A stretch of 64,000 nt of DNA from Lolium rigidum (lineage: Eukaryota; Streptophyta; Magnoliopsida; Poales; Poaceae), in contig NC_061508.1 in assembly GCF_022539505.1 (NCBI RefSeq), forward strand, positions 345,229,484 through 345,293,483, in the 5' to 3' direction. How positions within the stretch are numbered: position 1 is the stretch's first letter; every line of letters starts with the position of its first letter. Below, in pieces: positions 1 to 11,884 of this stretch. Under the pieces are notes generated by a model. That model ran no database searches and had not been told where the DNA came from. It saw only the letters and a program-made list of their open reading frames with translations. The position numbers were made by a program, and so were the translations under genes.

Positions 1-567
1 ATCATGGGAGTCAACAACGGCGATGGAGATGTCGGTGGAGTCGATGGAGATGGCTCCGGGGGCAATTCCCCGTCCCGGCAGGGTGCCGGAACAGAGACTT
101 CTGTCCCCTGAATTTTTTCTGCGATGGCGGCGGAACTACGGAATTTTTCATGGACAGAGGCTTGTTGATTTAGGGTTTTGCGTCGGGAGGTATTTATAGG
201 CGGAAGGGCGAGGTCGGTGGAGGCTTGGTGAACCCAGACCACCCCTATGCGCGGGCTAGGGCCAGGTCACGCCTAGGCATGGTCTAGCCACCCTGTGGCC
301 GCCCTTCGTCTCTCCTCCGGACTTCGTCTTTGTTACGAAAAAATAAGATCTTCGGCTTTTGTTTCGTCCAATTCCGAGAATATTTCATGTACAACTTTTC
401 TGAAATACAAAACAGCTGAAAATAGAGAACTGGCAATGTGTCATTCTGTCAATAGGTTAGTGCCGGAAAATGTATAAAAGTGCAACGAAGTGTGAGCAAA
501 ACATATAGGAATTGGTGTAAAACATGCATGGATCATCAAAAATTGTAGATACGTTTGCGACGTATCA
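1..567 (-). repeat. Partial LTR of element E1
   Basis: This is the U3-side part of an LTR in minus orientation, cut by the window start. It ends with the inverted terminal motif gatacgt...acgtatca (about 548-567) and is followed directly by a degenerate polypurine-type motif (gcatccacaagctt). The order LTR-end then PPT makes it the 3' LTR of a minus-strand element. It shares blocks with the LTRs at 33060, 38225 and 49066, such as the 'cgtccaattccgagaatattt' region and 'ggttagtgccggaaaatg'. No coding potential is credible here. Confidence 0.85.
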
Positions 568-3190
568 AGCATCCACAAGCTTAACTCTTGCTCGTCCTCG
601 AGTAGGTAAGTGATAATAAAATAATTTTGAGGTGGCATGCAGCCAACACAATATTGATCAAGTTATTGTAAAAGCATTGTAAGCTGGGATCAAAGTACTC
701 TAAACATAGGCATGATAGATATAATTCTAACAATATAACTTAGCAACTATGTTATAACATGAGAAGTAACTCAAACAAAGGATCATGAATAATTGTGCAT
801 TGAAAGCAACTATTTGTTTATGACCATAGAGAAAACATAGCAAAGTGGTACTGAGCTTGTCCTTTATGAAGTAGCAAAACATAAATGCTAGGACACCTTT
901 AAAGTTCAAAGGGTGACTAGATACAAGTAATTTAAGAACAAGCAATAGCATAATCATGAACCAATCAATAATAATTTTGGGACTATGCACATTGCACTAA
1001 GAATGACAACTATGCTCTCTTAATTGGTGCATAAAGAAATAAGATGAAGACTCAACATAAAAGTAAAAGAAAGGTCCTTCGCAGAAGGAAGTAAAATTAC
1101 TCATGTGCTAGAGCTTTTTATTTTGAATGCAATAGGAATGGTGAAAATATATGTTTTGAGAGGTATGCGTGTCTATGTCAAGGACTGGCATCAAACAATC
1201 TATCATCCTTTCATATAGTGACCTCAAGAGAGGCTCCCATGTAGTTCTCCAATGCACATCATTATTTAGGATCTCTCCATTACATAATATGCGGAGCATT
1301 ATTTGTTTATTTGTTTATTTTATATTTTATTTGGGATGGGCACCCAGTTGTCGTGCTCTTTTTGCAATATTATGGACCAGCACATTATGCATGCTAGTCA
1401 CAGAATGAAGTCATGAAAATACAATAAACCATTCAATACTTCCTCATGAGCTAAGAATAAAACACAAAACAGGTAATAATGTTGAAGGTTTAAAGGTAGC
1501 ACACAATCAATCCACTTTGGAGTGGCAGTGAAACACCACATATAGGTATGTATGGTGGGAACAATTGGAAAGTTTGGTTTTTGGTGATTGGATGCACGAG
1601 TAGAACTCATACTCAGTACAGGTGAAAGCTAGCAAAAGACTGGAAGCGACCAACTAAGAGAGCAATAATGGCCATAATCATGCATAGCGACAAAACATTA
1701 TTGATCAAAGCATAAAGTGATATTACAAGTAAAAAACTAAATGATCACAAAGGATTTAGTTGACTGCTTTGTAGAATGGTATAAGCATGTGCCAAGTCAA
1801 CCCAATAAAGCATCAAAGGAGAATACCATAATTTTATGTTTTTATGATGGAAACAACACATGATTCTTTCAATAGCACATTATGCACTCTCAGATATTTG
1901 AGACAAGTCATGCTACAACAATAAATCGTAATAATATGACAAGAATAACATCCAATATGACATGCCAAAATATATGCCACAGTCTAGACAAGCTTACTTT
2001 TGCATCACTATAGACATGAAACATTTTACTCGTCTCCAACACCAATCAACTTATTTGAAATAGCTCTCAGAGATAATAATCAATACGGACCAGAGAGTAA
2101 ATCAGACATAAATAAAGAAAACTAACAAGCTCTAAACAAAATAAGAATGGAAAACCAAGAGCTAAATGCAGTACTAAAAAACTAGAACACCCGCAGAACA
2201 ATAAGAGCGAAAACTAGAGTGTTTTATGCAATGAAAACGGAGCGTGTCTCTCTCCAAAACAAATATGTTGGGTTCCAACCATATACTATAGTAAACAAAA
2301 CTAAAAAAAATAAAGACGCTCCAAGAACAACACACAGCGTATGAACAATAAAAATATAGCGCATAGACAGATGACATGTTGCTTTGTTGATGAAGAGGGG
2401 ATGCCTTGGGCATCCCCAAGATTTGACGCTTGTACCTCTTGGATATTTTTTGGGGTGATATGGGCATCCCCAATCTTGAGCTTTTGTCCATGATTCATCT
2501 CATTACATCATTCTTTTCTCCCTACACTTGAAAACTTCCTTCATACAAAAGTTCACACAGTTCTTTATTAGCAGCATTAGTACAATCAAAAATAAACAAA
2601 TCCACTTAGGTTCAGTTCTAATATATATCGAACATCTATTAAAGCATTAGCTACTGTATAAACTTCTTCAAAAATCTCTTTCCTCAAAAGAACTCAAAAA
2701 TAAAGAGATTAAGAAGCAAATGCAAATAGTGACAGAAATCTGTCAAAACGGAATAGTAGGTAAAAATCGATTTTTTCGAAAATCTTATGTTGCTCATCCT
2801 GAAAAGTGTTCAACTAACGAAAATTAGATAGTAACCTGGGGCATACGCACAAAAACTGGCAGCTCAAAATTCAGCTCTGTCTATTTATACGAATTTTTAT
2901 GGTGATAGCACATAATCTGTTTTCAGGACAACAACTTCCCCAAATCTTACTTTCTTCCTATTAGAGGCTATTCTTGGCACAAAAACGAAATAAAAATGAT
3001 AAGTAGAGGTTATTACAGAGGTAATAACTTCAAAGGCTCAATTTTTTTACAGAAATAAAGCAATGGGTTGTCTCCCATAAGCGCTTTTTCTTTAACGCCT
3101 TTCAGCTAAGCGCAGTAGTCTGAGAAGATGCTCACATAAGAAATTAGTTAACAGTATAATGGAACCACCAGGAGCTCCTCACAGCGATTA
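568..3190 (-). mobile_element. Internal 3' non-coding region of Gypsy-like element E1
   Basis: This AT-rich stretch has no supported gene. It is collinear with the 3' internal regions of the better-preserved elements in the window (34656-37283 minus, 46407-49065 plus, 55791-58388 minus, 7441-9882 plus). Shared landmarks are the 'gggcatccccaa' repeats near 2408 and 2463, and the block 'gggttgtctcccataagcgc' near 3064. The similarity ends between about 3118 and 3200, where gene-like sequence begins. The gag-like frames at 11951-13971 are probably the other half of the same element, separated by a later insertion. That link is inferred from order and orientation only. Confidence 0.7.
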
Positions 3191-4827
3191 GGCATTTTGA
3201 GCCGTCCGATCGGACGATCTAACGGTCCAAAACCTTGATAGCAGTCCCGAACGGTCATACTAGCGATGAATCCCGTTAAAAAGGCTTTTTCGTTCTATAG
3301 GCCCATTCTCGTTTTAGGGCTGCTACTCCCAAAACTGTGTTAGGCCGCACCAGAGTATTTGGGCCCCGAAACAGTTTAATGGGCTATATGTTTTGGGCTT
3401 CGATCGTCGGGGAGAGGAAGCGACTGCCCTCACGATATCTCTCCCCCATCGATCATAGGGCGGAGGTGCGCCGCCGCTGGCCTCGCCCGCCCATGCCGTC
3501 TTCAATCTCCTCAAAACTCGCTGCCCTCTGACGTTCTCCTTGCTATCATGATCGAAGCGCTGCCCTCCGAAGCTCCGCTTCTCGCCTCCATTGACGGGTT
3601 ATCCTTTGATGCCCCGCTTTTCTCCACCAACGCGTCGGCACTCCGCCGCCCGCCGTGGGCGCGCGTCTCATTTCCTAACTATCAAATCTCATTACTTACA
3701 GAGTGGCTGGAGGCTTGAGGTTGGGAGCAATCTGGAGATGCATCCAGGACGGTGTAGGCTGCCCATCCACTCCGTAACCATGGCAGCGCGCCTTCGCGCA
3801 CCCAAATACGCATCTCCTCGTCTTAAAGGCAACTGTAGGTTTGATTTCCTATGTAACAAACACGGTTTTAATGCATGAGCTATTCAGGAGAAAACAGAGA
3901 TATACTGAGTGGGCTTCATGAATCCTCGATATACTGCTTTAGAGAAACTAGATTGAAACCAGTATTGTGATTACCATGTTTGTGGGTGATACTATTCAAC
4001 TTTTGTTATCCTTTCTAGCAACTAATTATATGCCCAATTGACTAGGGAATATGGATCTATATTGATATTCATACCTGATGCTAATACTTTGTACTTGTGT
4101 GCAGGTTACTTTGTCATCTGCATAATGGCACATCTAGGTTTGAACCTACTGATGTATAAACCATACTCTTTATTACTATAGCCCGTCTCTTATATTCGCC
4201 TGGTTCATTACCACTTGGTTTGATAGGAATATTGACCTTGGAGAAAGTTCAGAACCATAGTATTAGAGAAACTTATTAGAGAAACTTTCTTTGTGTATCC
4301 GTCTAATTATTCAGCCAATCTTTTTTTTGTGCGAAAAAATGTTTCAGCGTATCTGATCGATCATCATTTTAGTGGTAATTAGGTTACTGCTTAATTTCTT
4401 AATGGATTTTATTCACGATAAAACACAAGGAAAGTAAGGCAAAACTCGACTTGTGCGTGCTTAGTTTGGCTAATCCGACGGTTTAGGGCTCAAAATCGCT
4501 GTGAAAGCTCCTAGATGGTTTAGTTTTACTGTTACTTGCGATAATACACACTCACTGTTACTTTTGCTAATATGCTTATTAAATGAAATGTTTCATCATT
4601 TTGTCTTTAATAATTTGTAGTCACTCATTATATGTGAAATATCCATGTGTTCACATCAAAAACTATGCCAATTTTGTAGTGTTGTTGCAAATGGGTGTCC
4701 ATGTTTTACTCGCTTAACAAGAAGTGACGGTCCGTGATTGATCACAATTATTTCCACAAATTTATGTGGTTTTCAATTCACCCTTATCTACCATCCTGTC
4801 ACGTGGAAAGATTGCGTTTGTGACTGT
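3190..4827. other. Gene-like or Helitron-like segment, left half
   Basis: Sequence and composition change sharply here. At 3190-3550 there is GC-richer, promoter-like DNA with a 'gccgtccgatcggacgatctaacggtcc' type of palindromic stretch (about 3202-3229). Several short open frames follow (3337-3531, 3591-3878), none recognisable. From about 3840 to 4827 the sequence is AT-rich and intron-like, with a possible acceptor 'ttgtgtgcag' near 4095-4104. The segment is interrupted by element A2 at 4828 and resumes at 11613. It could be a gene fragment captured by a Helitron whose 3' end is at 11884, or the relic of a host gene. I see no intact CDS. Confidence 0.4.
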
Positions 4828-6550
4828 TGATACGTCTCCGACGTATCGATAATTTCTTATGTTCCATGCCACATTATTGATGATATCTATATGTTTTATG
4901 TATACTTTATGTCATATTTATGCGTTTTCCGGAACTAACCTATTGACGAGATGCCAAAGGGCCAGTTGCTGTTTTCTGCTGTTTTTGGTTTCAGAATCCT
5001 AGTAAGGAAATATTCTCGGAATCGGACGAAATCAACGCCCAACATCTTAGGATCACTCGAAGCTTCCAGAACACTCGAGAGTGGCCAAATGGGGGCCACT
5101 GGGCCACCAGACGCCAGGGTGGCACGACCCAGGCCTTGGCCGCGCCCCCCTAGTGTGTCACCGCCTCGTCGACCCTCCGACCCCGCCTCTTCGCCTATAT
5201 AAAGGTCCCTGACCTAAAACCTCGATACGGAAAAGCGACGGTACGAGAAACCTTCCAGAGCCGCCGCCATCGCGAAGCCAAGATCTGGGGGACAGGAGTC
5301 TCTGTTCCGGCACGCCGCCGGGACGGGGAAGTGCCCCCGGAAGGCTCCTCCATCGACACCACCGCCATCTTCATCAACGCTTCTGTCTCCCATGAGGAGG
5401 GAGTAGTTCTCCATCGAGGCTAAGGGCTGTACCGGTAGCTATGTGGTTCATCTCTCTCCTATGTACTTCAGTACAATAATCTCATGAGCTGCCTTACATG
5501 ATTGAGATTCATATGATGATGCTTGTAATCTAGATGTCATTATGCTAGTCAAGTGGGTTTTACTTATGTGATCTCCGGAGACTCCTTGTCCCACGTGTGT
5601 AAAGGTGACGAGTGTGTGCACCGTGTGGGTCTCTTAGGCTATATTTCACGAATACTTATTCACCGTTATGAATGGCATAGTGAAGTGCTTATTTATATCC
5701 CTTTATGATTGCAATGTGTTTTGTATCACAATTTATCTGTGTGCTACTCTAGTGATGTTATTAAAGTAGTTTATTCCTCCCGCACGGTGTAATGGTGACA
5801 GTGTGTGCATCGTGTAGTACTTGGCGTAGGCTATGATTGTGATCTCTTGTAGATTATGAAGTTAACTATTGCTATGATGGTATTGATGTGATCTATGCCT
5901 CCTTTCGTAGCGTGAAGGTGACGAGTGTGCATGCTATGTTAGTACTTGGTTTGGTTATGTTGATATGTCGTGCACTCTAAGGTTATTTAAATATGAACAT
6001 CGAATATTGTGGAGCTTGTTAACTCCGGCATTGAGGGTTCGTGTAATCCTACACTGTTAGTGGTGTTCATCATCCAGCAAGAGAGTGTAGAGTCTAGCAT
6101 CTATTTATTTATTCTGTTATGTGATCAATGTTGAGAGTGTCCACTAGTGAAAGTATGATCCCTAGGCCTTGTTCCTAAATACTGCTATCGCTGCTTGTTT
6201 ACTATTTTACTGCATCTCTACTGTCCGCAATATTACCACCATCAACCACACGCCAGTCCTGGGCAAAACACTTTTCTTGTGCCGTTGCTACTGCTTATAT
6301 TTATTCATACCACATGTATTTCACTATCTCTTCGCCGAACTAGTGCACCTATTAGGTGTGTTGGGGACACAAGAGACTTCTTGCTTTGTGGTTGCGGTGG
6401 TTGCATGAGAGGGATATCTTTGACCTCTTCCTCCCCGAGTTCGATAAACCTTGGGTGATCCACTTAAGGGAAACTTGCTGCTGTTCTACAAACCTCTCGC
6501 TCTTGGAGGCCCAACACTGTCTACAAGAATAGAAGCACCCGTAGACATCA
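4828..6550 (+). repeat. 5' LTR of A2
   Basis: The LTR starts TGATACGTC and ends GTAGACATCA. Its first 20 bases hold a perfect 8-bp inverted repeat, GATACGTC-TCC-GACGTATC (4829-4847). A TATA box, tatataaa, lies at 5196-5203, preceded by GC-rich U3. It is followed by a leader that includes the short frames often mistaken for genes. The partner is 9883-11607. Many copy differences fall at CAG/CTG sites, for example 'gacgagtg' near 5607 against 'gacagtg' near 10667. Confidence 0.93.
5196..5203 (+). promoter_or_regulatory. TATA box of the A2 5' LTR
   Basis: The motif tatataaa lies in the context 'tcgcctatataaaggtcc', about 370 bp into the LTR. The 3' LTR has the equivalent at 10254-10261. This would be the Pol II core promoter giving the genomic RNA. 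The assignment rests on position and consensus only. Confidence 0.7.
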
Positions 6551-6560
6551 AGCACTTTTC

Positions 6561-6578
6561 TGGCGCCGTTGCCGGGGA
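6561..6578 (+). other. Primer-binding site of A2 (tRNA-Asp type)
   Basis: The sequence tggcgccgttgccgggga lies 10 bp after the LTR end. It is the exact complement of the 3' end of plant tRNA-Asp including CCA, the usual primer of many grass Gypsy elements. A degenerate second copy of the same module (acacttttccggcaccgttg) occurs at 6621-6640. Confidence 0.9.
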
Positions 6579-6714
6579 GGAAAGGTAAAAGGTACTCACA
6601 CTCCGGATCTCGGCTACTAAACACTTTTCCGGCACCGTTGTAAGTACTCGAAGCTATTTCCTTTAGATCCTGCAATTGCATCTTTTTGTTTCTTGTTTAC
6701 ACTAGTTTGGCATA

Positions 6715-7440
6715 ATGGACAACAATGAGCTTCTTATTCTATTTCCTGATTTAAGACATGGATGGTTTGATGCGAAAATTAAAAAACCCATGGAACATAT
6801 TAGTATGAACACTTTGAATACCATTGTTGCTAATGATATAGAAAGTTCTAAGCTTGGGGAAGCTGGTTCGATGAGCATGATCTTTTTAGTCCCCCAAGCA
6901 TTGAGGAGAAAATTTACTTTGATGATACTTTGCCTCCTATTTATGATGATTATAATGATAGTAGTCTTTTAGTACCGCCTGTTATGGAGGATAAATTTGA
7001 TTATGATTACAATATGCCTCCTATATTTGATGATGAAAATAATAATGATAGCTACTTTGTTGAATTTTCTCCCACTATTACTAATAAAATTGATTATGCT
7101 TATGTGGAGAGTAATAATTTTATGCATGAGACTCATGATAAGAATGCTTTATGTGATAGTTATATTGTTGAGTTTGCTCATGATGCTACTCGAAACTTAT
7201 TATGAGAGAGGAAAATATGGTTGTAGAAATTTTCATGTTACTAAAATGCCTCTCTATATGCTGAAATTTTCGAAGTTACACTTGTTTTATCTTTCTATGC
7301 TTGTTGCATCATGCTTCATGAATTTGTTTATTTACAAGATTCCTTTTCATAGGAAGCATGTTAGGCTTAAATGTGTTTTGAATTTGCCTCTTGATGCTCT
7401 CTTTTGCTTCAAATACTATCTCTTGCGAGTGCATCATTAA
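6715..7440 (+). pseudogene. Broken copy of the element-specific acidic/hydrophobic ORF
   Basis: This is the only coding trace in A2. It begins MDNNELLILFPDL at 6715, shifts frame near 6870 and again near 7190, and ends ...LLRVHH at 7440. It matches the intact 249-codon frame in A3 (58389-59138) from start to stop. The order is a short N-terminus, an acidic stretch with repeated PP(I/V)(Y/F)DD-like motifs, the conserved CDSYIVEFAHDAT region, and a hydrophobic C-terminal segment. I do not recognise a function. It may be the C-terminal part of a gag, because the related E1 frames carry a zinc knuckle upstream. The frameshifts could partly be sequencing artefacts (see the CAG/CTG finding). Confidence 0.75.
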
Positions 7441-9868
7441 AACTGCTGAGCCCATCTTAATGGCTATAAAGAAAGAACTTCTTGGGAGATAACCCATGTG
7501 TTTATTTTACTACAGTAATTTTGTTTTTTATTTTGAGTCTTGGAAGTTGTTACTACTGTAGCAACCTCTCCTTATCTTAGTTTTATTGCATTGTTGTGCC
7601 AAGTAAAGTCTTTGATAGTAAGGTTCATACTAGATTTGGATTACTGCGCAGATACAGATTTCTTACTGTCACGAATCTGGGCCTAATACTCTGTAGGTAA
7701 CTCAGAAAATTATGCCAATTTACGTGAGTGATCCTCAGATAAGTACGCAACTTTCATTCAATTTGAGCATTTTCATTTGAGCAAGTCTGGTGCCTCAATA
7801 AAATTCGTCTTTACGGACTGTTCTGTTTTGACAGATTCTGCCTTTTATTTCGCATTGCTTCTTTTGCTTTGTTGGATGGATTTCTTTGTTCCATTAACTT
7901 CCAGTAGCTTTGAGCAATGTCCAGAAGTGTTAAGAATGATTGTGTCACCTCTGAACATGTGAGTTTTTGATTATGCACTAACCCTCTAATGAGTTTGCTT
8001 TGAGTTTGGTGTGGAGGAAGTTTTCAAGGATCAAGAGAGGAGGATGATATACTATGATCAAGAAGAGTGAAAGCTCTAAGTTTGGGGATGCCCCGGTGGT
8101 TCACCCCTGCATATTTCAAGAAGACTCAAGCGTCTAAGCTTGGGGATTCCCAAGGCATCCCCTTCTTCATCGACAAATTATCAGGTTCCTTCTCTTGAAA
8201 CTATATTTTTATTCGGTCACATCTTATGTACTTTACTTGGAGCGTCTGTTTGTTTTTGTTTTTGTTTGAATAAAATATGATCCATCATGCTTGTGTGGGA
8301 GAGAGACACGCTCCGCTAGTTCATATGAACACATGTGTTCTTAGCTCATAATGTTCATGGCGAAGGTTGAATCTTCTTCGTTAAATTGTTATATGGTTGG
8401 AATCGGGAAATGCTACATGTGGTAATTCTAAAATGTCTTGAATAATTTGATACTTGGCAATTGTTGTGCTCATGTTTAAGCTCTTGCATCATATACTTTG
8501 CACCCATTAATGAAGAAATACATAGAGCTTGCTAAAATTTGGTTTGCATGATTGATCTCTAGAGTCTAGATATTTTCTGGTTAAGGTGTTTGAACAACAA
8601 GGAGACAATGTAAAGTCTTATAATGTTTACAATATGTCTTTTATGTGAGTTTTGCTGCACCGGCTCATCCTTGTGTTTGTTTCAAATAACCTTGCTAGCC
8701 TAAGCCTTGTATCGAGAGGGAATACTTCTCATGCATCCAAAATCCTTGAGCCAACCACTATGCCATTTATGTCCACCATACCTACCTACTACATGGTATT
8801 TTTCCGCCATTCCAAAGTAAATTGCTTGAGTGCTACCTTTAAATAATTCAAAATTTATCACCTCTGATATGTGTCAATGTTTTATAGCTCATGAGGAAAT
8901 ATGTGGTGTTTATCTTTCATTCTTGTTGGGCAACTTTCACCAATGGACTAGTGGCTTCATCCGCTTATCCAATAATTTTGCAAAAAGAGCTGGCAATGGG
9001 ATTCCCAGTCCCAAATTAATTAACCTAAATAGACACTCCTCCATGGTATGTGATTGTTGGACGGCACCCGAAGGATTCGGTTAGCCATGGCTTGAGAAAG
9101 CAAAGGTGGGGAGGAGTGTCATCATAATAAAACTAAAATAAAAAGGCACTCCTTCATGGTATGAGATTGTTGGCGAGGCACCGAGGATTCGGTTAGCCAT
9201 GGTTTGTGAAAGAAAGGTTGGAAGGAGTGCCACCCAAAAATAAAAATAATTCATGGGAGCCGCTCTTTGAAGGTTTGTCCGGCAAGGGGGTTAGAGTGCC
9301 CACTACCATTCGTTGACAACAACAAACACCTCTCAAAATTTTACTTTTATGCTCTCTTTATGTTTTCAAAACCAAAGCTCTAGCACAAATATAGCAATCA
9401 ATGCTTCCTCTGCGAAGGGCCATTCTTTTACCTTTTATGTTGAGTCAGTTCACCTATCTCTCTCCACCTCAAGAAGCGAACACTTGTGTGAACTGTGCAT
9501 TGATTCCTACATACTTGCATATTGCACTTGTTATATTACTTTACATTGACAATATCCATGAGATATACATGTTATAAGTTGAAAGCAACCGCTGAAACTT
9601 AATCTTCCTTTGTGTTTCTTCAATACCTTTACTATGAATTTATTGCTTTACGAGTTAACTCTTATGCAAGACTTATTGATGCTTGTCTTGAAAGTACTAT
9701 TCATGAAAAGTCTTTGCTTTATGATTCAGTTGTTTACTCATGTCATTACCATTGTTTTGATCGCTGCATTCATTACATGTGTTTACAATAGTATGATCAA
9801 GGTTATGATGGCATGTCACTCCGAAATTATCTTTGTTATCGTTTACCTGCTCGGGACGAGCGAAAACT
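7441..9868 (+). other. A2 internal 3' non-coding region
   Basis: No gene is supported in this 2.4-kb stretch. It is conserved in order with the same part of A3, B1, B2 and E1. It includes two PPT-like copies, aagtttggggatgcc at 8078-8092 and aagcttggggattcc at 8136-8150, lying 1.7-1.8 kb upstream of the real PPT. Two adjacent blocks near 9040-9110 and 9150-9220 repeat one another (ctcc[a/t]tggtatg...attgttgg...ggattcggttagccatgg), a local duplication of about 100 bp. Confidence 0.7.
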
Positions 9869-9882
9869 AAGCTTGGGGATGC
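9869..9882 (+). other. PPT-like motif of A2
   Basis: The motif aagcttggggatgc abuts the 3' LTR. It sits where the plus-strand primer must form. The same motif precedes the 3' LTR in B1, B2 and A3. Confidence 0.75.
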
Positions 9883-11607
9883 TGATAAGTCTCCGACGTA
9901 TCGATAATTTCTTATGTTCCATGCCACATTATTGATGATATCTACATGTTTTATGCATACTTTATGTCATATTTATGCGTTTTCCGGAACTAACCTATTG
10001 ACGAGATGCCGAAGGGCCGATTCTGTCGTTTTCTGCTGTTTTTGGTTTCAGAAATCCTAGTAAGGAAATATTCTCGGAATCGGACGAAATCAATGCCCAG
10101 CATCTTAGGATCACTCGAAGCTTCCAGAACACCCGAGAGAGGCCAGAGGGGGGCCACTGGGCCACCAGACGCCAGGGTGGCGCGGCCCAGGCCTTGGCCG
10201 CGCCCCCCTAGTGTGTCACCGCCTCGTCGACCCTCCGACCCCGCCTCTTCGCCTATATAAAGGTCCCTGACCTAAAACCTCGATACGGAAAAGCGACGGT
10301 ACGAGAAACCTTCCAGAGCCGCCGCCATCGCGAAGCCAAGATCCGGGGGACATGAGTCTCGTTCCGGCACGCCGCCGGGACGGGGAAGTGCCCCCGGAAG
10401 GCTCCTCCATCGACACCACCGCCATCTTCATCAACGCTGCTTGTCTCCCATGAGGAGGGAGTAGTTCTCCATCGAGGCTAAGGGCTGTACTCGGTAGCTA
10501 TGTGGTTCATCTCTCTCCTATGTACTTCAATACAATAATCTCATGAGCTGCCTTACATGATTGAGATTCATATGATGATGCTTGTAATCTAGATGTCATT
10601 ATGCTAGTCAAGTGGGTTTTACTTATGTGATCTCCGGAGACTCCTTGTCCCACGTGTGTAAAGGTGACAGTGTGTGCACCGTGTGGGTCTCTTAGGCTAT
10701 ATTTCACAGAATACTTATTCACTGTTATGAATGGCATAGTGAAGTGCTTATTTATATCCCTTTATGATTGCAATGTGTTTTGTATCACAATTTATCTGTG
10801 TGTTACTCTAGTGATGTTATTAAAGTAGTTTATTCCTCCTGCACGGTGTAATGGTGACAGTGTGTGCATCGTGTAGTACTTGGCGTAGGCTATGATTGTG
10901 ATCTCTTGTAGATTATGAAGTTAACTATTGCTATGATGGTATTGATGTGATCTATGCCTCCTTTCGTAGCGTGAAGGTGACAAGTGTGCATGCTATGTTA
11001 GTACTTGGTTTGGTTATGTTGATCTGTCGTGCACTCTAAGGTTATTTAAATATGAACATCGAATATTTTGGAGCTTGTTAACTCCGGCATTGAGGGTTCG
11101 TGTAATCCTACACAGTTAGTGGTGTTCATCATCCAACAAGAGAGTGTAGAGTCTAGCATCTATTTATTTATTCTGTTATGTGATCAATGTTGAGAGTGTC
11201 CACTAGTGAAAGTATGATCCCTAGGCCTTGTTCCTAAATATCGCTATCGCTGCTTGTTTCTTGTTTTACTGCATCTCTACTGTCCGCAATATTACCACCA
11301 TCAACCACACGCCAGTCCTGGGCAAAACACTTTTCTGGTGCCGTTGCCACTGCTTATATTTATTCATACCACCTGTATTTCACTATCTCTTCGCCGAACT
11401 AGTGCACCTATTAGGTGTGTTGGGGACACAAGAGACTTCTTGCTTTGTGGTTGCAGGGTTGCATGAGAGGGATATCTTTGACCTCTTCCTCCCTGAGTTC
11501 GATAAACCTTGGGTGATCCACTTAAGGGAAACTTGCTGCTGTTCTACAAACCTCTGCTCTTGGAGGCCCAACACTGTCTACAAGAATAGAAGCACCCGTA
11601 GACATCA
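9883..11607 (+). repeat. 3' LTR of A2
   Basis: This 1725-bp LTR starts TGATAAGTCTCCGACG, with one change in the terminal inverted repeat, and ends GTAGACATCA. It is collinear with 4828-6550, with scattered substitutions and small indels. A TATA motif lies at 10254-10261. The flank cctgt at 11608-11612 completes the target-site duplication. Confidence 0.93.
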
Positions 11608-11612
11608 CCTGT

Positions 11613-11884
11613 CTGTATTTTGCTCTTTCAAAGGATGTACATTTATTCTTTAAATAATCTGAAAGCACTAATGATGATATTATGCACTTTTTATATTTAC
11701 TATTTGAGATCATTGAATAGCAGTGCATACATAGCTGAACAAAATAATCAGTTATGGTCACTTAAGTGATCAGCTTATGCTCCAGGATTTAGATACAGTC
11801 CAACAAATTCAACTTGACATGTTTTCAGTCTAAATTCAATCCTCAAAACGGACAGGCGCAGCAACGCGCGCTATTATGGTCTAG
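11613..11884. other. Gene-like or Helitron-like segment, right half, with Helitron-type 3' end
   Basis: This AT-rich sequence continues the target of A2. It ends with 'aggcgcagcaacgcgcgc', a short GC-rich inverted repeat, then nine bases, then CTAG at 11881-11884 followed by T. GC hairpin plus CTRR followed by T is the Helitron 3' signature. Immediately after it, retrotransposon E1 sequence resumes, as expected for a clean insertion. The 5' TC end was not identified, and no Rep/helicase gene is present. Confidence 0.45.

Larger units (their letters stand above)
4828..11607 (+). mobile_element. Complete non-autonomous LTR retrotransposon A2
   Basis: This is a 6.78-kb element with two LTRs of 1723 and 1725 bp in direct orientation. 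It has a perfect tRNA-Asp-type primer-binding site at 6561-6578 and a PPT-like motif at 9869-9882. Flanks read actgt (4823-4827) and cctgt (11608-11612), a 5-bp target-site duplication with one mismatch. The 3.3-kb interior holds only one broken ~250-codon frame (6715-7440). It has no protease, RT, RNase H or integrase, so it must be mobilised in trans. Its closest relative here is A3 (54077-61014), which has the same LTR type and the same ORF intact. It is inserted in the gene-like segment 3190-4827 / 11613-11884. Confidence 0.93.

Noticed and set aside
6561..6578. Possible tRNA-Asp gene fragment
   Set aside because: Only the 18-nt complement of the tRNA 3' end is present at an LTR border; no cloverleaf is seen. 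It is a primer-binding site.
11228..11653. 141-codon frame in the A2 3' LTR
   Set aside because: It lies in the R/U5 part of an LTR, and its equivalents in the other LTR copies are broken in different places, so it is not a conserved protein.
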